Assembly (NCBI GenBank): GCA_031423495.1
Contig: JANPFP010000270.1
Location: 8,675 to 72,674, forward strand
DNA length: 64,000 nt
Reading direction: 5' to 3'
Source: JACPYM01 sp031423495
GTDB taxonomy: Bacteria; Acidobacteriota; Blastocatellia; RBC074
This document shows, piece by piece, positions 25,132 through 34,346 of the stretch; within the stretch, counting starts at the first letter, position 1, and each line of letters opens with the position of its first letter. Under the pieces are notes generated by a model. That model did not search any database. It was not told the origin of the DNA and was given only the letters and a program-made list of their open reading frames with translations. Both the position numbers and the translations under genes were made by a program.

Positions 25132-26484
25132 TTACAGCCGAATCACGTTCGCGTGTTCGCCCAAACCGCGCGTGACGTTGCGCGTGTCTACGACTTGCTG
25201 GGCGCGTTCGACGACCCACGCGTAATCCACGTTGCGGTGATCGGTGACGATGACGACGCTGTCAGCGGCTTTCACTGCTTCTTCGGTCAGCGCGACGCTG
25301 TGCATCATCTTGCCGTTGCCTTCGAGGTGCATTTGGGCTACGTAAGGATCGTGATAAGTCACGTGCGCGCCAAGGCTCTCGAGCTTTTCGATAATGCCGA
25401 GCGCCGGGCTTTCGCGCATGTCGTCAATGTCTTTTTTATAAGCCACGCCCAACACCAATACGTTGGAACCGTTGACGGCTTTGCGTTGTTGGTTGAGGCC
25501 TTTGGTCACGAGGTGGACGACGTGTTCGGGCATCTTTGAATTGACTTCTTCAGCCAATGAAATGAAGCGCGCTTCAAAGCCATGCATGCGAGCCTTCCAC
25601 GACAGATAGTGCGGGTCGAGCGGAATGCAATGTCCGCCGATGCCGGGGCCGGGATAGAACGGCATGAAGCCGAACGGCTTGGTCGCCGCCGCCGCAATCA
25701 CTTCCCACGTATCAATGCCGAGGGTGTGACATAGCAACGCGAGTTCGTTCGCCATACCGATGTTCACGGCGCGAAACGTGTTTTCGAGCAGCTTGCAGGC
25801 TTCGGCGACGCGCGCCGAAGTCACGCGATGAACGTTCTCGACCATCGTTCCATAAGCCGCAGCCGCCACGTCGGCGCTGTCGGCGGTGACGCCGCCTACG
25901 ACTTTGGTAATATTGCGCGTCGTGAATTTTTCGTTGCCGGGGTCAACGCGCTCTGGCGAAAACGCGAGGAAGTAATCTTTATCAACGGCGAGCGAAGTCG
26001 CGTCGAAGATAGGCTTCAACACTTCGTCGGTCGTGCCGGGATAAGTGGTGGATTCGAGAATAATCAGTTGCCCAGGTCTCAAGGTGGCCTGAATCTTTTC
26101 GCTCGCCGCGAGGATGTAACTCACGTCCGGTTCTTTCGTTTTGCGCAACGGTGTCGGTACGCAAATGATGATGATGTCTTGCGCACGCAGTTGTTCGAAA
26201 TCAGTGGTCGCGGCGAGCTTGCCCGCTTTGACGAACTCTTCGACTTCAGCGGTCGGTACGTCGGGGATGTAAGAAACGCCATTGTTTAAGGCGTCGGCTT
26301 TGCGTTGATCTACTTCAAAGCCGGTGACGCGAAAGCCCGCGCGGGCATATTCGACGACGAGCGGCAAGCCTACGTAACCGAGGCCAATCACGCCGACTTG
26401 GGCGGTGCGCGTTTCGATTTTGCGCAACAGGTCTTGTTTGATATTCGTGGCTTGAATTTGGGATGACTCTTGCATACTGCTCAT
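25132..26484 (-). CDS. UDP-N-acetylhexosamine 6-dehydrogenase-like (WbpA/TviB type)
   Basis: A 450-residue NAD-dependent nucleotide-sugar dehydrogenase. VGVIGLGYVGLPLVVEYARAG (29-49) is the Rossmann loop. EACKLLENTFRAVNIG near 228-243 gives the catalytic Lys, and GPGIGGHCIPLDPHYLSWKA holds Cys286. The GGHCIPLDPHYL form is typical of enzymes that oxidise UDP-GlcNAc or UDP-GalNAc to the uronic acid, rather than UDP-glucose. With AlgD it implies two different uronic acids in the polymer. An RBS-like GGAGAAC lies before the start. Confidence 0.86.
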   Translation of the reverse strand: MSSMQESSQIQATNIKQDLLRKIETRTAQVGVIGLGYVGLPLVVEYARAGFRVTGFEVDQRKADALNNGVSYIPDVPTAEVEEFVKAGKLAATTDFEQLRAQDIIIICVPTPLRKTKEPDVSYILAASEKIQATLRPGQLIILESTTYPGTTDEVLKPIFDATSLAVDKDYFLAFSPERVDPGNEKFTTRNITKVVGGVTADSADVAAAAYGTMVENVHRVTSARVAEACKLLENTFRAVNIGMANELALLCHTLGIDTWEVIAAAATKPFGFMPFYPGPGIGGHCIPLDPHYLSWKARMHGFEARFISLAEEVNSKMPEHVVHLVTKGLNQQRKAVNGSNVLVLGVAYKKDIDDMRESPALGIIEKLESLGAHVTYHDPYVAQMHLEGNGKMMHSVALTEEAVKAADSVVIVTDHRNVDYAWVVERAQQVVDTRNVTRGLGEHANVIRL

Positions 26485-26510
26485 TCGAAAAGTTCTCCTG
26501 CGATGAAGAA

Positions 26511-26622
26511 ATTAGACAGGATTGACAGGATTTTCAGGATGAACAGGATTAGCCGACGAGCAGAAATTGGTTGCTGTTACCTCATCCTGTTCATCCTGAA
26601 AATCCTGTCAATCCTGTCTAAT
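26511..26622. repeat. Perfect 39-bp inverted repeat of 9-bp units
   Basis: Arms 26511-26549 and 26584-26622 are perfect reverse complements over 39 bases with a 34-base loop. The arm is a degenerate tandem of 9-bp units: GACAGGATT, GACAGGATT, TTCAGGATG, AACAGGATT. It occupies most of the gap between the dehydrogenase start and the next gene's stop. Confidence 0.94.
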
Positions 26623-26637
26623 TCTTAGACAATTTAT

Positions 26638-27834
26638 TTAAGCCGATTCGGTTTGCGGCAGTTTTTGCTCGCGTACCGATTGCCAAACGACGCGGCTTTC
26701 ACCGCGCATGAATTTGAAAAACGCTTTTACGATGGCGAGATTCGCCAGCACGAAATAATAAGGAAGGGACAACGGCCCCAGCCGGATGCCCAGCTTATCG
26801 AACAACCAGCCGAAAGCCGCGACGCCATAAGCCGCGAGTTGCGCGTAAAACGCCCAGCGATAAAACGGATGCACTGAAACCAGCAGCGGATTGACCAGCC
26901 ACAGCACGAGCAAAAACGCCGGTACGAGATAGCGCATCACTTTGTGCGAAAGCATTTGAAAGGCATAGATGCCTTGTTCGCTCACGCGCATCACTTGCGG
27001 ATAGCGTTGCAACGCGCTGAAGGTTTGCATGATGACGCGCACGCGCATGCGAAATTCGTCTTGGCCTTTTTTGTTCGTGTCTTCTTCCGAGATGGCTTCG
27101 GGTTCGTATACCGTGCGTAAGCCTTGCAAGCGAATCTCGGTCGCAATCACGAAATCATCAATCATGTCGTTAGCGAGTTTTTGGTGGCAGCTGCGCCGCA
27201 CGGCGTAAAGGCAGCCGCTCACGCCGATCAAGGAACAGACTTCGCTCTCGGCCTGCTTGATGAATTTTTCGTAGCCCCAATAAGATTTGCAGCCATCGCC
27301 GACGACGGTGGATTTGCGGTCTACGTAAACCAGTTGTCCGGCGACGCAGCCTACGGTGGGATCGGCAAAGGCGCGGACGATTTTGCGCGGCACGTCGGTG
27401 CGATACATCGTCGTGGCGTCAGAGAAAATCAGAATTTCTCCGGTCGTCAGCGACACGGCGGCGTTTTGCGCGATGGTTTTGCCGAGGTGTTGCGTTTGTT
27501 CATAAAGCCGAATGACGCGGTCGGGATGTTGTTCGGCGCAACGACGCACGAGTTCATTCGTGCGGTCGGTCGAACAATCTGACGCGACGACGATTTCGAG
27601 CGAGTGCGCCGGATAGTCGAGCGCGAGGGCGTTTTCGAGCTTGGCCTTGATGTCGTTCTCTTCGTTATGCGCCGCGATTAACAGCGAAACGCGCGGCGTT
27701 ATATCAGCTTTGTTGACGGGGAAAGCATACAGGCGACTCAACGCGAATATCAGTACGGGGTAACCGACATACGCATATAGGAGTAACGCCAATGCCGCCC
27801 AAAAAATAATCTGAGCCAGCAATAAAAAAGTCAT
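26638..27834 (-). CDS. Membrane-anchored family 2 glycosyltransferase
   Basis: A 398-residue processive-type GT2. One N-terminal membrane helix (residues 1-30) is followed by RVSLLIAAHNEENDIKAKL, EIVVASDCSTDRTNEL and ILIFSDATTMYR (DxD-like), then a SWGYEKF-type region and EDTNKKGQDEFRMRVRV where cellulose-synthase-like enzymes carry Q-x-x-R-W. Two or three C-terminal membrane segments follow. It resembles hyaluronan/chitin-synthase-like transferases without a perfect QxxRW. It may build the backbone or add a sugar to the lipid-linked unit. Confidence 0.83.
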   Translation of the reverse strand: MTFLLLAQIIFWAALALLLYAYVGYPVLIFALSRLYAFPVNKADITPRVSLLIAAHNEENDIKAKLENALALDYPAHSLEIVVASDCSTDRTNELVRRCAEQHPDRVIRLYEQTQHLGKTIAQNAAVSLTTGEILIFSDATTMYRTDVPRKIVRAFADPTVGCVAGQLVYVDRKSTVVGDGCKSYWGYEKFIKQAESEVCSLIGVSGCLYAVRRSCHQKLANDMIDDFVIATEIRLQGLRTVYEPEAISEEDTNKKGQDEFRMRVRVIMQTFSALQRYPQVMRVSEQGIYAFQMLSHKVMRYLVPAFLLVLWLVNPLLVSVHPFYRWAFYAQLAAYGVAAFGWLFDKLGIRLGPLSLPYYFVLANLAIVKAFFKFMRGESRVVWQSVREQKLPQTESA

Positions 27835-27922
27835 CTCTCAAAGTCTCCTGCTCCACCGGTCGTGGACGGGGCGCGTAGGTGATTCAAGCAGGGGGGCCTA
27901 ATCAGTTACGGGGCGAATCAGT

Positions 27923-29461
27923 TTAGTGACGACGGGGTTCTAGTGTCAGCGCCATCGTGTCTTCTTCTTTTTCTTCAGGTTCAAGCGCCGGAATCGTTAC
28001 CGGCGGACGTTTCTGGCGCAACTGCCAGAGTTTGCCTCTTAATTCATCGCCAACGTGCAAAGCCGCCAGTTCGGGGGGCGCTTCAACCGCCGCGCGTAAT
28101 TCTTGTTCGCGTTCATAAATCCGCCGCAACGCTACGGCATAGGCGATGGGGAAATAGACGAACCACAGATATTGAATCGAGAGGAAGAAACTGTTGACGT
28201 AATAGGCCACCAACGTTCCTTGCAACGCGACACTCATCAAATAGTTTTCAAAGTTGAGCCGATCTCTGGCGTTGAGCGTCGCTTGCTCGATGCGCCACAA
28301 CCCTTTGAGGGGCGTGAAAATCAGTAACAGGTAAGCCATCAATCCGAAGATGCCCAATTCCGTGGCGATCTCAAGATATGAGTTATGAGCGCGCCGCTCT
28401 CTGATGCCAATGATGTGAAACGTACCCATCCCGATGCCGTTGAGCGGGTGACGGATAAATTGCATTACCCCGCGTTTCAGATTGTCGCGGCGTTCTTGCG
28501 CAGAACCCGTGCCGTCAGAGTTCGGTTTGATGATCGTCCATAAACGGTCGCCTAATCCGCCGGGCGCTCCGAGAAAGAACACTACCGCCAGCAAGCCGCC
28601 CGCGACATAAGGAATCGCTTTGTGGCGTTTGCGGAACTTCCACATCATGACGCCCGCGACCGCGACCATCGCCAGCAAACCGCCGCGCGAAAAGGTGACC
28701 AGCGTCGCCAACATAAACACGACGGCACACGCGGCATAGACAAAACGAAAAGGCGTCTTGCTGACAAAAAACAACACGACGGCGAGCGGCAACAACATAC
28801 CGAAATGGGTCGCCAAATCGTTCGGATTGTTAAACATTCCGCCGACCGCGCCTTCGACGCGCTCTTTAGCGAGGTTGAGCTTGCGTTCCCCCGGATCGAA
28901 TTTCATCAACAGGTCAAACGCGATGCCGCCGCCCACCAGCACGGTCAGGCGCATCATCCAATAAATGCGTTCGCGCGAATCGAGCGTGCCGATCAACAGC
29001 GCGAAAATAAGTACGACCTTGAGATAAAGCTCGTTGAGTTCCTTCCACGTGTCGTCCGCATTGATCGAAAGCGGCATCAACAAGATTCCCAAACCGAGGA
29101 TGATAAAAGCCATCTTCAATTCTTTCGTCCACAGAAAGACTTCCTGGCTGCCGATGATGCGCGAAAAGAAAAAGATCAGCGGAGCGGTTACCGCAAAGAT
29201 TTTGGCGAATTGAATCGGGTAGGCTTCAAAGACCGTGGGAAACATTTCGGTCGGGCGGATGTAAAGCGCCGCCGTGAAAAGAAACACCGCGATGAAAGCC
29301 AGCGAATAACTGCCTTGCATCACTTCCCAGCGCACGAGCTTGTCGCGCATCAAGGCTCCGGCTTGATTGATTTGTTGCGCTTCCCAAAACATCGCGCGCG
29401 GCGACGGTTCGTCACGAAAGACCTGGGCGCGTTGTTTTGATTTGAAGAAAGCTCCAGCCAT
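27923..29461 (-). CDS. O-antigen ligase/polymerase family protein (Wzy/WaaL-like)
   Basis: A 512-residue membrane protein with about ten to twelve hydrophobic segments. The long periplasmic loop ends in NGIGMGTFHIIGIRERRAHNSYLEIATELG, the H-N-S-Y-L-E signature of the Wzy_C family that polymerises or ligates lipid-linked glycans. Its neighbours wzx (29492) and the exporter genes point to polymerisation in a Wzx/Wzy route. The C-terminal 60 residues are hydrophilic and cytoplasmic. No other Wzy candidate is in the locus. Confidence 0.83.
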   Translation of the reverse strand: MAGAFFKSKQRAQVFRDEPSPRAMFWEAQQINQAGALMRDKLVRWEVMQGSYSLAFIAVFLFTAALYIRPTEMFPTVFEAYPIQFAKIFAVTAPLIFFFSRIIGSQEVFLWTKELKMAFIILGLGILLMPLSINADDTWKELNELYLKVVLIFALLIGTLDSRERIYWMMRLTVLVGGGIAFDLLMKFDPGERKLNLAKERVEGAVGGMFNNPNDLATHFGMLLPLAVVLFFVSKTPFRFVYAACAVVFMLATLVTFSRGGLLAMVAVAGVMMWKFRKRHKAIPYVAGGLLAVVFFLGAPGGLGDRLWTIIKPNSDGTGSAQERRDNLKRGVMQFIRHPLNGIGMGTFHIIGIRERRAHNSYLEIATELGIFGLMAYLLLIFTPLKGLWRIEQATLNARDRLNFENYLMSVALQGTLVAYYVNSFFLSIQYLWFVYFPIAYAVALRRIYEREQELRAAVEAPPELAALHVGDELRGKLWQLRQKRPPVTIPALEPEEKEEDTMALTLEPRRH

Positions 29462-29491
29462 TGAATCCCTTTCACCGACGCTGCCCGATCT

Positions 29492-31084
29492 TTAGGCAGT
29501 AACCCAAACCATCAACCGATTGCGCAAACCGTCCAGCATTCCGCTCAGCGTTTGCCAGCCCTTGCGCAACCAGTTTTTTTCCGGTTCGCCGAGCGCGCCG
29601 CTCATCCAGGCGGTCGGCAGATAAAGCATCACGAATATCGTTCCGCCCATCAGAAACGCCGTCACGCGCGGATTAATCGTCGTTTGCGCCAGCGCGTTCA
29701 GCCACTGACGTAACGACGCCACCACCAATGCTGCCGGAACGCATGCCAGCGCAGTGCGCACGAGCGGCAGCAACGTACGCAAATCATGCCGCGTCATTGC
29801 GAGCCGCTTACCTAAGACGTAAGACGTAATTGCCACATCCAGTGAGCGGGTGATTACGACGGCGGCCATCACGCCGACCAGTCCCGCGAACCTGACACCA
29901 CCATAAAGCAACACGAACGTCACTGGCATCAGGCACAGGTAAAGTTTCGTGCGAAAAAATTTCATGTCGTCGAACGGACGCATCACCGCTGTCGTGAAAT
30001 TGAAAAGCAGCAAGGTGTTCAACAGCGTGACGGCAAAGATCGGCACCGAAGCGGCGAATTTTTCGCTATACAGCCCGACGATCAATTCATGACGCAACAC
30101 GAACATCACCACGCACGCCGGAATGAAAAACAGTCCCATCGTGCGAATCGCTTGCAACCACAACTCGCCGATCTTGTGCCGCTGGCCCGCCTGATCCAGG
30201 CGCGCGATTTCGGGCATCATGATCGTATCCATCGCGTCGAGCAGCACCAGCAACAGCGGCAACTGAAAACATCCGTTGGCATAAATGCCGTAATCCGCCG
30301 CGCTAAAATAATGCCCGACGAAATAGTTATGCAGATCGTATTGCCAGCCGAACGCGAAGGCTCCTAAGCCGAAAGGCAGCGCATTCGCCAGTTGCAACTT
30401 GAACAGTGCCCAATCGGGTGCTTGCCAAAACTGGCCGTAACGCCGCCACACATACAGCGCAAAGAGCAAACATTGCACCGCGCCGAACGCGACCGCCGCC
30501 AGCACCATCGTGCGAATGCCGCCGCTCAAGAACGCCGCCGCCAGCAGGAAGCCGGTCTTGACGATTTGCAACACGACCGCGATCACCGCCGCGCGCTTTA
30601 CGTCGTTGTCGGCGATCATCAAACTCTCAAAGGCCGACGCGACCAGCCACAGGCAAATGGTCAGGCCGATCCACGGCATCACAGGCGTCAGCAAAGCGCC
30701 GTCTTGAAAGGCGTTTTCGATCCATTGCGGCCACACGGTGAACCACCACGCCACCGCGCCGCCGATCAGCGCGTAAAAGCCCACGGCGTTTAACGCGACT
30801 TGCGCTTTCTTTTCAGGAAAGCGCGGGATGAACGAATAAAGCCCGCCGCTCACTTGCAAGCCCAGCAGCGATACGCCGGTGGTCAGCACTTGAAAAGCCT
30901 GTTTGTAAAGACCGAAATCGGTATTGCTCAAACGTCGCGCGAGCAAAAACGGCAACAGAAACGACAACACCAACGCGCTCAAGCGCGCCACCGAAAGCCA
31001 TAACGTACGCGTCGCAAAGCTATCTTTGACAACTTCGGGAACAGCTTCAGACGGTGTTTCTTCAGTATGCAAAGACGGGGTCAT
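29492..31084 (-). CDS. Oligosaccharide flippase (Wzx-like, MATE/MOP superfamily)
   Basis: A 530-residue protein with 12-14 predicted membrane helices and the flippase pattern: LWLSVARLSALVLSFLLPFLLARRLSNTDFGLYKQAF at the N-terminus, and later NGCFQLPLLLVLLDAMDTIMMPEIARL. It should move the undecaprenyl-linked repeat unit across the inner membrane for polymerisation by the Wzy-like product of the next gene. It overlaps the upstream deacetylase gene by four bases, a sign of translational coupling. Confidence 0.87.
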   Translation of the reverse strand: MTPSLHTEETPSEAVPEVVKDSFATRTLWLSVARLSALVLSFLLPFLLARRLSNTDFGLYKQAFQVLTTGVSLLGLQVSGGLYSFIPRFPEKKAQVALNAVGFYALIGGAVAWWFTVWPQWIENAFQDGALLTPVMPWIGLTICLWLVASAFESLMIADNDVKRAAVIAVVLQIVKTGFLLAAAFLSGGIRTMVLAAVAFGAVQCLLFALYVWRRYGQFWQAPDWALFKLQLANALPFGLGAFAFGWQYDLHNYFVGHYFSAADYGIYANGCFQLPLLLVLLDAMDTIMMPEIARLDQAGQRHKIGELWLQAIRTMGLFFIPACVVMFVLRHELIVGLYSEKFAASVPIFAVTLLNTLLLFNFTTAVMRPFDDMKFFRTKLYLCLMPVTFVLLYGGVRFAGLVGVMAAVVITRSLDVAITSYVLGKRLAMTRHDLRTLLPLVRTALACVPAALVVASLRQWLNALAQTTINPRVTAFLMGGTIFVMLYLPTAWMSGALGEPEKNWLRKGWQTLSGMLDGLRNRLMVWVTA

Positions 31085-32148
31085 GCCTGTTTAACTTGCC
31101 CCGCAAAGAGTTGAGAGGTCATAGCGGTCGCCGCAGTTTGTTCAACCATGGTTTGTTGCCAGCCATTGCGCAGCGAGGATTTGATTTCTTCGAACCCGCT
31201 GGTGCTTTGCACGAAATGCGCGAGGTCGGGTTCGGGCGCGATGCGGCGCAAGCCCAACAGCGGCGTATGCAATGTGTTCATGCCGTGCGCGTTCGTCACA
31301 GCGCAGCGGTAACCGGCTTGCGCTGTCGCCTGCTGTACGCGCGCATCCTGGCGACCATTGGGATAGCAGAACAACGAGACTTGCCGTCCGAGTTCTTCTT
31401 CCAGCCGTAGGCGCGATTGCGACATTTCAAAGCGCAACTGTTCGTCGGTGGTGTTGAGCAGAATCGGATGCGTGACCGTATGCGAGCCGATCTCTACGCC
31501 TTCGCTATCCATTTCGCGCGCCTGCTTCCAGTTGATGGCGCCGTATTCTTTCGGCGGAACCGCTGGCAACACGACGCCTAAAGTCGAAGCCATTTGTTTG
31601 AGCGTTTCTTCTTTCTGGTGGTTCGGCAGTGTTTTGAGAATGGCCGTGACTTTGTCAGCCGCGTTGCGACGCGCGAGCGGAGTCGTCAGGGTTGCGCGCA
31701 CCGTGCGTCCGCTCACCGTCACATTGAGTTCGGCTTGCGCTGTGTGGGCCGTGAGGTAACGCATCTTGTCCGTCCACAGCCAGCCTTTTTGATCTACGAA
31801 ATCGGTGGCGACGAATAACGTAGCCGGCGCGCGATGTTTCAGTAACAGCGGATAAGCGATTTCATAAAAATCCTGGTAGCCATCGTCAATCGTGATCGCT
31901 GCCGTACCGAGCGGCAAGGTCTTACCCGTCGCTACGCAATCGGCGATTTGGCCTAACGGCAAAATGCGATAATGCTCGGTCAGGTATTCGAGATGATCGG
32001 CGAAGGCTTGCGCAGAGGTTTTATAGGGCGCGTCGTCGGCGCTGAAACGGTGATAGGTTAAAATCAACACCTTTGAACGATTCGCCAAACGAAACGGGGC
32101 GAAGGCTCCGGTGATGCGCATTAAATCAAGTACGGTTTTCTTTAACAT
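31081..32148 (-). CDS. NodB-type polysaccharide deacetylase
   Basis: A 355-residue carbohydrate esterase 4 protein. ITIDDGYQDFYE holds the Asp88/Asp89 pair, SHTVTHP gives metal ligands His223 and His227, and LFCYPNGRQD near 259-268 is the third motif. ILTYHRFSADD near residue 29 is the usual N-terminal strand. It removes N- or O-acetyl groups from a glycan. There is no clear signal peptide, so it may act on the lipid-linked unit in the cytoplasm or be exported by another route. It starts a sub-operon, overlapping the flippase gene by four bases. Confidence 0.88.
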   Translation of the reverse strand: MLKKTVLDLMRITGAFAPFRLANRSKVLILTYHRFSADDAPYKTSAQAFADHLEYLTEHYRILPLGQIADCVATGKTLPLGTAAITIDDGYQDFYEIAYPLLLKHRAPATLFVATDFVDQKGWLWTDKMRYLTAHTAQAELNVTVSGRTVRATLTTPLARRNAADKVTAILKTLPNHQKEETLKQMASTLGVVLPAVPPKEYGAINWKQAREMDSEGVEIGSHTVTHPILLNTTDEQLRFEMSQSRLRLEEELGRQVSLFCYPNGRQDARVQQATAQAGYRCAVTNAHGMNTLHTPLLGLRRIAPEPDLAHFVQSTSGFEEIKSSLRNGWQQTMVEQTAATAMTSQLFAGQVKQA

Positions 32149-32358
32149 ATGGGGATGCCATTCCTGCCGCTGACGGCCAGCGTAACTAAAGCTCGCTGTC
32201 TCAGGCAGAAAAACCTTGTGGTGGAGATAGACCGGATCATCATCCCGCGCAGTTGATGACGACGCTCGTTATCGCCCATCATCAGGGCGTAACTTGCGTG
32301 CTGCATTCGTGCCGCAATAGCCAAGTCGCCCGACCTGCCTCAGATGCTATCCGTTTAG

Positions 32359-32386
32359 AAAAAACTTCAGATAACTTGAGTGAAGC
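32359..32386 (-). terminator. Candidate terminator after the XRE gene
   Basis: On the minus strand a CTTCA/TGAAG stem is followed by a run of six T (plus-strand A at 32359-32364). A wider pair, GCCCGAC at 32328-32334 with GTCGGGC at 32389-32395, could enclose it. It lies between the XRE gene stop and the deacetylase start. Confidence 0.4.
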
Positions 32387-32422
32387 AAGTCGGGCAACGT
32401 TACGCGTATCGCCTTAATTTTA

Positions 32423-32947
32423 TTAGCTATTTTCCGCTTTTTTCGCCGCAAATTCGGCGCTGTAGGCTTGCAGTACCAGGTCGTGTAAGTCCATACGGTC
32501 AACCAGTGCCAGTAATTCGTCGGGCGGCACTGACAGCCCAACCGAAAGACGTAGCACGCTTTCCAGGCTCAAATTGGTAATCACCGAATTTTGAATTTTG
32601 GAGAGCAAGCCCTGATCGAAGCGATGCGCGCGGCAAAATTCCGATTGCCGTATGCCCATCTCGGTCAGGCGTTGTCTTACGAGTTTCGCCAGCGGCGTGC
32701 TTTCGTTGGTGTGGCGAACGGCTTTGCTGCTGCGCCAGACGGGAAGGTTGCCGTTAGTGCCGTTAGTAGTAGTTACCATAGTGTCTACCGTTGCCATCGG
32801 GGTTGCCGTCGGACGGAAAGCCGTCGTCGGAGGTGTTGCCGTAATCGCCGTAATCGTTTGATGAGGTGTGGCAGTCGCTCCTTCCCAAGCAGTCGGGTCG
32901 TGCAATCCGTTCATAGCCGGTTTGAGAAACAGTTCGTTATTCTTCAT
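32423..32947 (-). CDS. XRE-family DNA-binding protein in the polysaccharide locus
   Basis: A 174-residue protein. Residues ~85-165 form a Cro/C1-type helix-turn-helix: LAKLVRQRLTEMGIRQSEFC (helix 1-2), RFDQGLLSKIQ (recognition helix) and ESVLRLSVGLSVPPDELLAL. The first 80 residues are low-complexity, rich in Thr, Ala and Pro, and probably disordered. It stands alone between the exporter gene and the deacetylase and is likely a repressor or activator of part of the locus. It is not a typical antitoxin, as no toxin gene adjoins it. Confidence 0.72.
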   Translation of the reverse strand: MKNNELFLKPAMNGLHDPTAWEGATATPHQTITAITATPPTTAFRPTATPMATVDTMVTTTNGTNGNLPVWRSSKAVRHTNESTPLAKLVRQRLTEMGIRQSEFCRAHRFDQGLLSKIQNSVITNLSLESVLRLSVGLSVPPDELLALVDRMDLHDLVLQAYSAEFAAKKAENS

Positions 32948-33261
32948 TTGTTTTTTTTCGTTTTCAGGAAGCCTGGTTACTTCTTGGTGATGGGGGCTTC
33001 GCGCCGCAGGGGGGAGCGAAACACGTTAACGCTCAGAATGCAGAATGGGAACGCCACATTCCAAAAATACCTGAGGGGGCAAACACAGAACCGACATTTT
33101 GCCCGCCACAGGTTGCAAGTTATCAAAAGAGTCAGACGTAACTTGGTTTGTTAGTCGGGATAACTAACAGGCCACGCCCTACTTTTTGTCACCAGCACCT
33201 TGCACCGTAACGCGTGGAATGTAGGGAGGAATAAAACGGGTTGGGGAGTAACTAAAATTGA
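32948..33261. other. Gap between exporter and XRE genes
   Basis: 314 bp without a gene. It probably holds the XRE promoter on the minus strand. A GTTAGT/ACTAAC inverted pair lies near 33150. I see no confident -35/-10 pair and no riboswitch. Confidence 0.3.
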
Positions 33262-34320
33262 TTACCGACGCGCCAGCGTCAGAAACGTCAGAAATTGAGT
33301 AAAGCCCATCGTCGCAGTGATATATTCAATTTTTTTCAAAAAATTACCGTGTACGATTACGGTATCGCCGGGTTGTAGCGGCAAATTTTCTTCGACATCA
33401 GCCTGGCCGGCGAGAATGCGTTTTATATTCACCGTCAAATGTTGCAAGCGTCCGGTGCGAGCTTGCCGCACCAGTGTGACTTTGCTGCTTTTCCCGGTGC
33501 GGGCAAAGCCGCCTGATTGCGTGATGGCATCCAGCACCGTCATGGGTTCACCCATTACTAAAACACCTGGGCGGGCTACTTCGCCCAGCACGCCGATCTT
33601 GGCACTTTTCGCTTCGAGCAAATGCACGCTGACTTCCGGGTCACGAATATATTCCGCCAAGTCTTGCGCCAGGCGTTTGGTGAGTTGGTCAACCGTCAAG
33701 CCGCCGACTGCCAGATCGCCCGTCAGCGGATGAAAAAGACGACCATCCGGTGAAACTTTGGTTTTCTCGATGGAATAATCCGGTTGCAAGCGCACGCGCA
33801 CCGCTAACTCGTCACCGGGGCCGAGACGGTAAGTGCGATGAAAATTTTCATATAACAACTCATAAGCCTTGCTGTCGTCGTTATCAGGTATATCTTGGGT
33901 CGCCGGGCCGGCCCGACCGATGGATGGGTTAGTTACTTCTGTTACTTTGGGGGGAGCTTCAGGGGCGGGCTTTTGCGGTCGCCGCGTAGGCTTAGTGCCA
34001 GCGGGTTTTCGAGCAATGCGACCGGTCGCCGAATTAAAATAAGAGATTGAAGCGGGCGCAGACATTCCCCCCCAGGATGTCTGCGCCTGCTCCGCTGAAA
34101 CCGACGATTGATTCCCACGTGCAATCGCCGGTCTCAAACTAGATAACTTAATTAAGACAGCGGGTGACGCAAGCGATCCCCCCCGAGCCGCTTGCGCCCC
34201 GCTGTTGACGGAGGCAGACGGCGTTTGTGCAAGCACATTACCTACCCCCGAAATTTGCCACAACATGGCCGTTGATAACGCCAGAGTTGCTGTAGCTTGA
34301 AAGGAAAAAAATGTTTTCAT
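33262..34320 (-). CDS. Wza-like polysaccharide export protein (SLBB domain)
   Basis: A 352-residue exported protein. A signal-like N-terminus ends near VLAQTPSA and is followed by a long Pro/Ala-rich linker. From residue ~165 comes the poly-export domain (YRLGPGDELAVRVRLQPDYSIEKT, then SPDGRLFHPLTGDLAVGG) and an SLBB domain (KIGVLGEVARPGVLVMGEPMTVLDAI), ending LPLQPGDTVIVHGNFLKKI. It should form the outer-membrane or periplasmic export channel. No lipobox Cys is obvious, unlike Escherichia Wza. It is encoded just after the initiating transferase gene. Confidence 0.87.
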   Translation of the reverse strand: MKTFFSFQATATLALSTAMLWQISGVGNVLAQTPSASVNSGAQAARGGSLASPAVLIKLSSLRPAIARGNQSSVSAEQAQTSWGGMSAPASISYFNSATGRIARKPAGTKPTRRPQKPAPEAPPKVTEVTNPSIGRAGPATQDIPDNDDSKAYELLYENFHRTYRLGPGDELAVRVRLQPDYSIEKTKVSPDGRLFHPLTGDLAVGGLTVDQLTKRLAQDLAEYIRDPEVSVHLLEAKSAKIGVLGEVARPGVLVMGEPMTVLDAITQSGGFARTGKSSKVTLVRQARTGRLQHLTVNIKRILAGQADVEENLPLQPGDTVIVHGNFLKKIEYITATMGFTQFLTFLTLARR

Positions 34321-34346
34321 TTTAACCGAATAACTAAAAAAAATTC

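Noticed and set aside
28622..29440. Long plus-strand frame of 272 codons
   Set aside because: It lies antisense to the clear O-antigen ligase gene and its translation is highly charged and unlike any family I know.
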